Source: Bacillota bacterium
GTDB taxonomy: Bacteria > Bacillota > Bacilli > Alicyclobacillales > Alicyclobacillaceae
Assembly: GCA_021820805.1 (NCBI GenBank)
Contig: JAKADF010000096.1
Span: forward strand, 1 to 9,185
Direction: 5' to 3'
DNA: 9,185 nt
Part shown: positions 1 through 6,137 of the stretch, one piece after another
Layout of the letters: each line of letters starts with the position of its first letter
How positions within the stretch are numbered: position 1 is the stretch's first letter
Notes under the pieces: generated by a model
Seen by the model: the letters and a program-made list of their open reading frames with translations, nothing else
Databases searched by the model: none
What the model was told of the DNA's origin: nothing
Translations under genes and position numbers: made by a program

Positions 1-395
1 TCTGGCTGCGTTAGACATATTAGTCGAAAAACCCCCGGTTTATCTGCGCGAAAACGCATTTCAACTGTCTGATTGCGACCCACAGTTGTGATTAAGTTGT
101 ACTTTTCAAGCTTAATATCATGCTTGTGGCCTTTGACACCGCGAATTCGCAAGACGACATCGTCGCCCTGTGTCACGGGATACACGGCTGGGTCAAAACG
201 ATAAACTTCTACCTTGCTGCCATCTGGTTGCTTCGCGCTTATCTCATTCGTTACAACTTGATAAGTTACCGATGCAGCAAATGCTGCTGGATTTGATACA
301 CACATGGTTGTAAGAAATACCAAAACAGACACGAAAAAGCGAGATAGCCGTACACGAGGCTGCGTGCGGGCACATGTTCGACTCTTTAAACTCAT
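1..395 (-). CDS. Secreted cupredoxin-like protein (3' end beyond window)
   Basis: Reading leftwards from ATG at 395, the frame stays open for 131 codons and runs off the window. The first ~40 residues are a signal peptide: a basic stretch (R14, R16, R19), a hydrophobic core FFVSVLVFL, and an AFA/A cleavage site near residue 40. The mature part reads as a beta-rich cupredoxin fold. It has YRFDPAVYPVTQGDDVVLRI (65-84), a GHKHD segment with H90 and H92 as likely first metal ligands, and PGVFRLICL (120-128) with C127 as the likely cysteine ligand. This pattern is typical of type-1 copper or CuA-like domains outside the membrane. The remaining ligands lie outside the window, so copper binding is inference. 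The ATG is chosen because AAGGTG sits 7 bases upstream and a signal peptide follows directly. It lies 69 bases downstream of the exporter genes on the same strand and could be co-transcribed. Another frame over the same DNA has no such features. Confidence 0.75.
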   Translation of the reverse strand, partial: MSLKSRTCARTQPRVRLSRFFVSVLVFLTTMCVSNPAAFAASVTYQVVTNEISAKQPDGSKVEVYRFDPAVYPVTQGDDVVLRIRGVKGHKHDIKLEKYNLITTVGRNQTVEMRFRADKPGVFRLICLTQP

Positions 396-415
396 AGATT
401 AACACCTTCATCCAT
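392..415 (-). other. Possible 7-codon leader ORF overlapping the cupredoxin start
   Basis: ATG at 415 opens a frame encoding MDEGVNL. Its TGA stop overlaps the cupredoxin ATG as ATGA, the usual arrangement for translational coupling. Its first four codons are exactly the 3' arm of the 404-457 inverted repeat. No good ribosome binding site precedes it, so it may be coincidental. Confidence 0.15.
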
Positions 416-457
416 TTTTCATCACAGAAACATGTACCTGTTAGTATGGATGAAGGT
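404..457 (-). promoter_or_regulatory. 12-bp perfect inverted repeat covering the cupredoxin ribosome binding site
   Basis: In the minus-strand RNA the arms are ACCTTCATCCAT (457-446) and ATGGATGAAGGT (415-404), separated by 30 bases. The second arm contains GAAGGT of the Shine-Dalgarno, 7 bases before the cupredoxin ATG, so folding would hide it. No T-tract follows either arm on either strand, which argues against an intrinsic terminator. It may control translation of the cupredoxin gene from the exporter transcript or act as a DNA operator. The repeat is seen directly; the role is inference. Confidence 0.55.
424..441. repeat. Imperfect palindrome inside the loop of the 404-457 repeat
   Basis: ACAG-aa-ACATGT-ac-CTGT is symmetric at 14 of 18 positions and nearly concentric with the larger repeat (centres 2 bases apart). 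It could extend the RNA hairpin or be a protein-binding site. It is short enough to be chance. Confidence 0.25.
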
Positions 458-464
458 TCCATTC

Positions 465-2258
465 TTATACGCTTGATGCCTTTTCTTCCACACCGCTTTT
501 TTCATGAAGACTTGCATATAGGCCACTTAAAGCAAGCAGTTCTTCGTGCGATCCCGATTCTACAATTTGGCCGTTCTCCAGAACGTAGATTTTATCCGCT
601 TGTCGAATCGTTGAAAGTCGGTGTGCAATAACAAGCGTTGTGCGGTTGGATGCAACCGCCGCTAGTCCTTTTTGAACCAATTCTTCCGTTTGGCTGTCAA
701 GGCTTGCTGTCGCTTCGTCTAAAATTAACACACGAGGATTCAGTGCGACAATTCGGGCAAATGAAATGAGCTGCCGCTCACCCATCGACAAATTAGCACC
801 TTTCCCTTGAAGCATTGTATTATAGCCGTTCGGCATTCTCGAAATGATTTCATGCACACCAACAGTTCTAGCAGCTTTTTCAACTTCATCCATTGAAATA
901 TCACGGCGAAACAAGCGAATATTGTCCGCTATCGAACCTGTAAACAAGTTCACTTCCTGCTGAACAAGGCCAATCCATTGATGCAAATCTTTCTGTCGAA
1001 ATGACCTAATATCAAATCCGTCCAGGAGAATAACACCTTCATTCGGCTCATAAAAACGAGTCAATAGACTCATAATTGAACTTTTGCCAGCACCCGTCGG
1101 GCCAACAACGCCAATGAATTGTCCGGGTAAAACATCAAACGAAATGTTACGTAAAACTATAATGCCCGGTTTATAGCCAAACGTGACATGTTGAAAGGAA
1201 ATCCGTCCTTTTATATCCTTAGGGTCCGAAATCGAAACGGGATTTTCCGGATCTTGAATTCCTGGAGTAACAGAAAACACTCGGCCAATCCTCTCTGCAG
1301 CGACCATAGAGGATTGAAGTGTATTCCAATTTTGAGTGATTGAATTGATAGGTTGGAAAAACTGACGAATGTAGCTAATAAAAGCATACAAAGTTCCAAA
1401 CAAGATGCCATGATGCAAAACGGCTATACCGCCAATCCATACAATTGCTGAAACTGATACATTTCCAAACAGATCGAGACTGCGGTTAAACCAAACTGAC
1501 ACATAATATTCATGAACATTTGCAGACCGATGGCCATCATTCAAATTGTGAAATTCCCTTGCCTGCCGAGCCTCTTGGTGGAACACCTGAATTATCCGCA
1601 TCCCAGCTAAGTTTTCTGCAAGAAATGCCACAATGTTAGACAAGCGTGTACGCGTCGTCTGATACGCTTTACGGAGTCTGTCCCGAAATAATATTGAAAT
1701 GATAAAAATAATAGGCAAAATCACCATCGAATACGCGGCAATCCGCACGTTAAGCTCAAACATCGCAATGACAATCATAACAATAGACAATCCATCCCGA
1801 ATCATGCTCAAAAAGAAATTCGTAAAAAATTGGCTAACTGTCTCCGTGTCACTCGATATATTTGTTACTAAACGTCCAATTGCATTGGTGTCAAAAAAAG
1901 ACATTGCCTGGCTCTCAATGTGTCTAAACAAATCGATGCGGATTTTGCGTATTACACTTTGTCCGGCATACTGAAGCATCAATATCTGAGAATAGTTTGC
2001 AATAACACTAACGAAAACCACACCAACGTAAATAAGAGAAATCATAAGCAACCCGTGGTAGTTAGGGTGTTTAGACGCAATATCCGTATCAATAGCCACT
2101 TTTACTAAGTATGGCTGCAAAATTGTTGTTGCATTATATATGACCACAAGCAAAACAACAATAAGAAAATTCCATACAAAAGGTCTCGCGTAGGGAAGAA
2201 GTCGAATCAAGCTTTTGATGCTTCCAGGATTCGAATCTTTTTTTGCATTCTTACTCAA
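465..2258 (-). CDS. Heterodimeric ABC exporter, catalytic half (597 aa)
   Basis: A half-size ABC exporter: six membrane segments in residues ~25-315 fused to a nucleotide-binding domain. ATPase motifs are Walker A GPTGAGKS (386-393), Q-loop Q434, signature LSMGE (490-494), Walker B VLILDE (510-515) with catalytic E515, D-loop SLD and switch H546. The signature departs from LSGGQ. Together with the Asp in the partner subunit, this gives one normal and one degenerate ATP site. That is the known pattern of heterodimeric exporters such as TM287/TM288 and BmrC/BmrD, and the 597-aa length resembles TM288 and YknV. Likely role: efflux of drugs, lipids or peptides across the cytoplasmic membrane; the substrate cannot be read from sequence. 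The start is TTG at 2258, not ATG, set by GGGGAGGAG 7 bases upstream; it overlaps the end of the partner gene by 8 bases, indicating translational coupling. Confidence 0.9.
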   Translation of the reverse strand: MSKNAKKDSNPGSIKSLIRLLPYARPFVWNFLIVVLLVVIYNATTILQPYLVKVAIDTDIASKHPNYHGLLMISLIYVGVVFVSVIANYSQILMLQYAGQSVIRKIRIDLFRHIESQAMSFFDTNAIGRLVTNISSDTETVSQFFTNFFLSMIRDGLSIVMIVIAMFELNVRIAAYSMVILPIIFIISILFRDRLRKAYQTTRTRLSNIVAFLAENLAGMRIIQVFHQEARQAREFHNLNDGHRSANVHEYYVSVWFNRSLDLFGNVSVSAIVWIGGIAVLHHGILFGTLYAFISYIRQFFQPINSITQNWNTLQSSMVAAERIGRVFSVTPGIQDPENPVSISDPKDIKGRISFQHVTFGYKPGIIVLRNISFDVLPGQFIGVVGPTGAGKSSIMSLLTRFYEPNEGVILLDGFDIRSFRQKDLHQWIGLVQQEVNLFTGSIADNIRLFRRDISMDEVEKAARTVGVHEIISRMPNGYNTMLQGKGANLSMGERQLISFARIVALNPRVLILDEATASLDSQTEELVQKGLAAVASNRTTLVIAHRLSTIRQADKIYVLENGQIVESGSHEELLALSGLYASLHEKSGVEEKASSV

Positions 2259-3999
2259 TCGTCATCTCCTCCCCTGCTTGCTGCATTTCGTATGTTTGTG
2301 CATATTGCCCATGGTGTGCGAGCAATGACTCATGTGTACCCTGTTCAATAATTTGTCCATTGTCTAAAACAAGAATCCAGTCCGCATGCCTTACAGCTGA
2401 CAGGCGGTGCGCAATAATAATCGTTGTTTTCCCTTGTCTGATTGATTTTAGTGTCGCAATGATTCGTTTCTCCGTTGCCATATCTACAGCTGAAAGGCTG
2501 TCATCCATTATTAAAATCGGTGCATCCTTCAGAAATGCCCGTGCTAAAGCTGTACGCTGTTTTTGCCCTCCCGAAAGAGTTACGCCGCGTTCCCCAATGA
2601 TAGTGTCATACCCGTCAGGAAATCGGTCAATATCTGCATCTATGCATGCCTGTTTCGCAGCTTCTTCTATTTCTGCTCTTGTCGCGTTTTCTTTAGAACA
2701 CCCGATATTTTCGCTGATAGTGCTTGAAAATAGAAAACCGTCCTGTGGAACGTATGCTATTGCCTGCCGCAGATCTTCGAGCGTCATATCGCGTACATCC
2801 ACGCCGTCTACAAATACACTGCCTTCCGGCGGATCGAAAATACGAGGTATCAAATTTACCAGAGTTGTTTTCCCTGAACCCGTCCTTCCCACGATTCCTA
2901 TTGTCTGCCCCCGCCCGACTGAAAAGACAATGTCTCTCAGCACTGGAGCTTTTGCATCTTCATATTTGAATGCAGATAAGATAACTTGTATCTGTCCGCG
3001 AATAGTCCCCATTTTGTGCGGAATGGGCGGATCATAAATGTCCGGGTCTTCATTCAGCAAAACGTGCAATCTTTCCATTGATGCAGAAGCTCGTTGAAAG
3101 TTATTGATAACAAAACCGACTTGGGCAATCGGTTGTAAAAGCATTGCTAAATACAACGTGAATGCAACAAACGCGCCTAGCTGAATCTGATGCGAGAGGG
3201 TCATATACCCACCGTACAAAAGCGCAATTGTGAAACTGAGCGAACCCATAAGCGGCACCATGGATTGAAACAGTGCACTTTCCTTAAATACAGACATTTG
3301 ACGCTCGACGATTTTATCAACACGGGCTTCAAAACGCTTTGCTTCTACTTCTTCATTTGCAGTGGTCTTGATAAGCCGAACCGCACTCAAACTCTCCTCA
3401 GTCAGATCTGCCATATCGGAAAGAGATTCTTGAACCTTCCTTGATGCTTTTCGAACGCGCGGTCCCAACCAGACGATGAAAAATGGTATGAGGCAAAGCG
3501 GAAGTATAGAAACAATTGTCAATTTCACGCTGATTGTACGAAATGTCATAAATAAGGCCGCAGCGAGCAAAAAAATGGCGTTTGTTAATATATTGAGCCC
3601 GCCAGCCATCGCATCGCGAACCTGCCGAACGTCATTCAAAGCATGATTCAACAAGTCTCCGATGCTTTTTTGCCGAAAATAGCTGGTTGACAGTGATTCC
3701 CATTTTACAAACAGGTGTTTTCTCAGAAGATACTCAAAATCACGGCCAAGCGCCCCATTTCGAAATTGACCAAATGCATACAAAAGAACATAACCAACAC
3801 CAACGGCAAGAAGCAGCAGTGCGTAAACCAGGACTGCATGCCCAGTCAGCCGTCCCGCCTCAAGTGCATTCGTAAAATTTCCGAGAATATGGGGAAACTG
3901 GACTGTCACTAATTCAGACGCAACAATGGAGAGAAAAGAAAGGAAGTATGCCCATTTCCGTGCGAATAGAAATTGCCAAAGTAATGACTTTGGATCCAT
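2251..3999 (-). CDS. Heterodimeric ABC exporter, degenerate-site half (582 aa)
   Basis: First gene of the exporter operon: six membrane segments (residues ~15-305) followed by an ATPase domain. Motifs are Walker A GRTGSGKT (371-378), Q-loop Q419, canonical signature LSGGQ (475-479), Walker B ILIMD (495-499), then D500 where a catalytic Glu is expected, and switch H531. Asp at this position marks the degenerate subunit of heterodimeric exporters; from memory BmrC has the same residue at the same number. Its LSGGQ would complete the active site built on the partner's E515. The 582-aa length fits TM287, BmrC and YknU. The start at 3999 is preferred because AGGTGG lies 6 bases upstream. An in-frame ATG at 4056 would add 19 polar residues, has only a weak site, and would lie about 11 bases from the predicted transcript start. 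The gene is divergent from niaR. Pairing with the downstream ABC gene is near certain; substrate unknown. Confidence 0.9.
   Translation of the reverse strand: MDPKSLLWQFLFARKWAYFLSFLSIVASELVTVQFPHILGNFTNALEAGRLTGHAVLVYALLLLAVGVGYVLLYAFGQFRNGALGRDFEYLLRKHLFVKWESLSTSYFRQKSIGDLLNHALNDVRQVRDAMAGGLNILTNAIFLLAAALFMTFRTISVKLTIVSILPLCLIPFFIVWLGPRVRKASRKVQESLSDMADLTEESLSAVRLIKTTANEEVEAKRFEARVDKIVERQMSVFKESALFQSMVPLMGSLSFTIALLYGGYMTLSHQIQLGAFVAFTLYLAMLLQPIAQVGFVINNFQRASASMERLHVLLNEDPDIYDPPIPHKMGTIRGQIQVILSAFKYEDAKAPVLRDIVFSVGRGQTIGIVGRTGSGKTTLVNLIPRIFDPPEGSVFVDGVDVRDMTLEDLRQAIAYVPQDGFLFSSTISENIGCSKENATRAEIEEAAKQACIDADIDRFPDGYDTIIGERGVTLSGGQKQRTALARAFLKDAPILIMDDSLSAVDMATEKRIIATLKSIRQGKTTIIIAHRLSAVRHADWILVLDNGQIIEQGTHESLLAHHGQYAQTYEMQQAGEEMTIE
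2266..2274 (-). promoter_or_regulatory. Ribosome binding site fixing the TTG start of the second ABC gene
   Basis: GGGGAGGAG lies 7 bases before TTG (2258-2256), inside the last codons of the upstream ABC gene. No in-frame ATG is nearby, so this site decides the start. Confidence 0.75.
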
Positions 4000-4005
4000 T
4001 TGGCA

Positions 4006-4013
4006 CCACCTCT
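4006..4013 (-). promoter_or_regulatory. Ribosome binding site favouring the 3999 start
   Basis: AGAGGTGG, with its last base 6 bases before ATG 3999, is a much better match to the 16S rRNA tail than anything before the ATG at 4056. Confidence 0.65.
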
Positions 4014-4073
4014 CTTCTATTTCGCAAGTCTTTAACCTTTTTACTTTACCGAACATGCTTCTTCAGAGCAAGT

Positions 4074-4102
4074 ATACTAATCTCCGAACCTTTTTCTGTC
4101 CA
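4074..4102 (-). promoter_or_regulatory. Candidate sigma-A promoter of the ABC exporter operon
   Basis: On the minus strand, TGGACA (4102-4097, 5/6 to TTGACA) is separated by 17 bases from TAGTAT (4079-4074, 4/6 to TATAAT). Transcription would begin near 4067, giving a leader of about 68 bases before ATG 3999. An overlapping TATACT (4076-4071) is a better -10 but would need a 20-base spacer. No operator or attenuator is evident in the leader. Confidence 0.4.
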
Positions 4103-4155
4103 CAAATTTTGTATTATGATGAGAATATTACAGAGAACAGAGCGAGTGATTAAAA

Positions 4156-4674
4156 ATGAAAGATAGGTCTACACGGCTTTCGTGCCTCATTTCATTACTT
4201 CAAACTTCAGAAGAGCCTGTCACCGGCACTGAACTTGCTGCAAATTTCCAAGTAACCAGGCAGGTCGTCGTCCATGACATTGCACTTCTTCGCGCACAGG
4301 GTTTCGATATTGTATCTACTCCTCGAGGGTACATCATATCCAACCGAAAGGAAGGTCAGAACCGAACTGTGCTGGCTGTATCCCATACAGTTGAACAAAC
4401 ATCAGACGAATTATATATATTTGTGGATTTCGGAATTTCTGTTTTAGATGTGCAAGTGGAACACCCGATTTACGGACAACTGACTGGATCTCTCCAACTA
4501 TCATCCAGACGTGACGTCGATTTATTCATGGAAAAAGTCAACAAGAAAAAAGTAACGCTATTATCTTCTCTCACTGGTGGATACCATTTTCATACTGTTC
4601 AATACGGGAGTGAAAAGCGCCTAAAAGAAGCGATACGTACGCTCATTGAACATAAAATACAAGTTTTCGACTAA
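4156..4674 (+). CDS. niaR: NiaR-family niacin-responsive transcriptional repressor (3H domain)
   Basis: A 172-aa protein with an N-terminal winged HTH (residues ~5-62; TGTELAANFQVTRQVVVHDI is the recognition region) and a C-terminal 3H domain. The histidines are H77 (SHT), H103 (VEHPIYG), H144 and H146 (YHFHTV). With E85, the spacing of H77, E85, H144 and H146 matches the metal ligands I recall for the Thermotoga homologue TM1602 (H79, E87, H144, H146), supporting an intact metal and ligand site. Family role: with niacin bound it represses NAD synthesis (nadABC) and niacin uptake genes. It is divergent from the ABC exporter and followed after 101 bases by an NCS1 permease whose promoter carries a palindrome, so it may control that gene. 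Its own signals are weak: TATTAT at 4112-4117 without a clear -35, and a poor ribosome site (GAGTGAT). No intrinsic terminator follows, so read-through into the permease is possible. Confidence 0.88.
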   Translation: MKDRSTRLSCLISLLQTSEEPVTGTELAANFQVTRQVVVHDIALLRAQGFDIVSTPRGYIISNRKEGQNRTVLAVSHTVEQTSDELYIFVDFGISVLDVQVEHPIYGQLTGSLQLSSRRDVDLFMEKVNKKKVTLLSSLTGGYHFHTVQYGSEKRLKEAIRTLIEHKIQVFD

Positions 4675-4713
4675 ACCAGCTTTGCTAAATTCATCCTTTT
4701 TAGTAGTTTCCTC

Positions 4714-4742
4714 TTTACACAATCTCATTACAGGTGTATATA
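4714..4742 (+). promoter_or_regulatory. Sigma-A promoter of the NCS1 permease gene
   Basis: TTTACA (4714-4719), a 17-base spacer, then TATATA (4737-4742). It is among the best promoter matches in the window, in the niaR-permease gap. Transcription would begin near 4749, about 27 bases before the TTG start. The -10 box lies inside the palindrome at 4734-4755, as expected for a repressed promoter. Confidence 0.6.
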
Positions 4743-4755
4743 CAGGTATGTACAC
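4734..4755. promoter_or_regulatory. Palindromic operator candidate over the NCS1 promoter (NiaR site?)
   Basis: Arms GTGTAtATAC and GTATgTACAC flank a central AG; 9 of 11 base pairs are symmetric. It covers the -10 box and predicted start of transcription. A directly repeated ACAGGT (4730-4735 and 4742-4747, 12 bases apart) overlaps it. ACAGGTGT at 4730-4737 recalls the ACACCTGT-like core that I remember, without certainty, for Firmicute NiaR sites. A repressor site is likely from position; assignment to NiaR is inference from the neighbouring gene. Confidence 0.4.
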
Positions 4756-4760
4756 TTTGT

Positions 4761-4769
4761 AAAGGGGTG
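4761..4769 (+). promoter_or_regulatory. Ribosome binding site fixing the TTG start of the NCS1 permease
   Basis: AAAGGGGTG ends 6 bases before TTG 4776. The alternative GTG at 4734 lies within the operator and -10 box, upstream of the predicted transcript start, and cannot be used from this promoter. Confidence 0.65.
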
Positions 4770-4775
4770 AATGTA

Positions 4776-6137
4776 TTGTCTACGTCTTCTATTCATGCAA
4801 AGTACGGAGATAAAGTACTAACTGTGGAACCTTATGGTGTAGAAACCGTGGAGGGCGCAGATAGGCATGGCAGTGCCAAAGGGCAGTTCCCGCTGTGGCT
4901 TGGAAGCAATTTAACGATTGCTGACTATGCACTCGGATTTCTGCCGATTTCTCTTGGCATGTCGTGGGGATTTACGATTGCATCCATTTTGATTGGGAAT
5001 TTGGTAGGTGCAATTGTGCTTGCGCTTTGTGCAGCAATGGGGCCAAGTTATGGCGAACCGCAGCTTATGATTGGCAGATTTACGTTTGGCCGGGTCGGAG
5101 GATATTTGCCTGCAGTCCTAAACTACTTAAGTACCATCGGTTGGTTTACAGTAAACAATATTCTCGGTGCTTTTGGGTTAAAAGTACTTTTCCCATCACT
5201 TTCATTCTGGCAAGGGGCTGTCATTCTCGTAATTATCCAGAGCTTGCTTGCAATTTACGGGCATAATTTAATTCACTTATACGAGCGAATCATGTCTGTT
5301 GTTCTCGGCGTTATGTTTGTTATTGTCACTGCAATCGCACTCAGTCACCATGCAACTCTTGCTGCTTACCATGCAACAACACATGCTCCATGGGCGATGT
5401 TTGGCATCATGGTTGGTGCGGCATTCTCATACATTGGCAGTTGGGGACCTTATGCTTCTGACTATAGCCGCTATCTTCCAAAATCGACAAAACGCAAATC
5501 CATTATCAGTTACTCATTTTGGGGCGCGTTCATTGCTTCCGTTTGGCTCGAGCTTGTCGGTGCAGCTGTTGCCATTTTAGCGGGGGCACATCCAGGAAAC
5601 CCGATTAGCGCTATTCACTCTGTAGCAGGTGCGTTCGGCACCCTTTCAGTCATTGCGATTATTCTAGGCGGTACCGCTGCAGATGCACTCAATCTGTATT
5701 CCAACTCCTTGTCTGCTGGGGCAATGGGTCTGAAATTGCCACGGTGGCTGCTTGCACTCATGGCAAGTATTATTGGACTCATTTTAAGCCTGCTTGGCTC
5801 AGGTTCTTTCGAATCCAACTATGAAAGCTTCCTGTTGCTGCTTGGCTATTGGATGACTCCATGGGTTGGTGTATTGTTTGCTGATTTCTATATCCAAAAG
5901 GCATACAAATGGGCAAGTTCTGACAAACGGAATTTGAAAAGCATTCAATTGCCAGGACTCGCTAGTTTCCTCATTGGAATAGTCATTTCGACTCTGTTTA
6001 TGAGCAGTGAATTGTACGAGGGGCCAATTGCCAAGGCAATGAACGGTGTCGACCTCGCGTTCTATGTCGGTTTTCTTGTATCGTTCATCATCTATCTTCT
6101 ATGGAACAAACCATCAAAAGCAGATAAAAAAGCCTAA
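4776..6137 (+). CDS. NCS1-family permease (purine-cytosine permease-like), possible NAD-precursor carrier
   Basis: A 453-aa polytopic protein with about 12 membrane helices. NCS1 marks are a soluble N-terminus rich in VEPYGVETV, TM1 with GSNLTIADYALGFLPISLG (43-61), GPSYGEPQLMIGRFTFG (89-105), the conserved ASDYSRYLP loop (227-235), DALNLYSN in TM8 (303-310) and WMTPWVGVLFADF (359-371). Length and pattern resemble B. subtilis YxlA. The family imports cytosine, allantoin, hydantoins, vitamins and related compounds with a cation; the yeast nicotinamide riboside carrier Nrt1 also belongs to NCS1. Substrate cannot be read from sequence. The niaR neighbour and the promoter palindrome suggest a niacin-related compound, but a nucleobase is equally possible on family grounds. 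Translation starts at TTG 4776. The stop (6135-6137) overlaps the converging antiporter stop (6134-6136). Confidence 0.85.
   Translation: MSTSSIHAKYGDKVLTVEPYGVETVEGADRHGSAKGQFPLWLGSNLTIADYALGFLPISLGMSWGFTIASILIGNLVGAIVLALCAAMGPSYGEPQLMIGRFTFGRVGGYLPAVLNYLSTIGWFTVNNILGAFGLKVLFPSLSFWQGAVILVIIQSLLAIYGHNLIHLYERIMSVVLGVMFVIVTAIALSHHATLAAYHATTHAPWAMFGIMVGAAFSYIGSWGPYASDYSRYLPKSTKRKSIISYSFWGAFIASVWLELVGAAVAILAGAHPGNPISAIHSVAGAFGTLSVIAIILGGTAADALNLYSNSLSAGAMGLKLPRWLLALMASIIGLILSLLGSGSFESNYESFLLLLGYWMTPWVGVLFADFYIQKAYKWASSDKRNLKSIQLPGLASFLIGIVISTLFMSSELYEGPIAKAMNGVDLAFYVGFLVSFIIYLLWNKPSKADKKA

Noticed and set aside
244..462. 72-aa Cys-rich minus-strand frame overlapping the cupredoxin start
   Set aside because: It lies out of frame over the signal-peptide region of a convincing secreted protein; no domain or ribosome site.
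2243..3037. 264-aa plus-strand frame
   Set aside because: It is antisense to the ATPase domain of the first ABC subunit and has a low-complexity Ser/Cys/Ile composition typical of shadow frames.
4000..4056. 19-residue N-terminal extension of the first ABC subunit from ATG 4056
   Set aside because: Weak ribosome site and almost no leader from the predicted promoter, while ATG 3999 has AGGTGG at ideal spacing and gives the usual family length.
4671..4703. Terminator after niaR (ACTAAA/TTTAGT)
   Set aside because: Only 6 A/T-rich base pairs with a loop of about 21 bases; too weak.
4734..4775. GTG start at 4734 for the NCS1 permease
   Set aside because: The codon lies in the -10 box and palindrome, upstream of the predicted transcript start.
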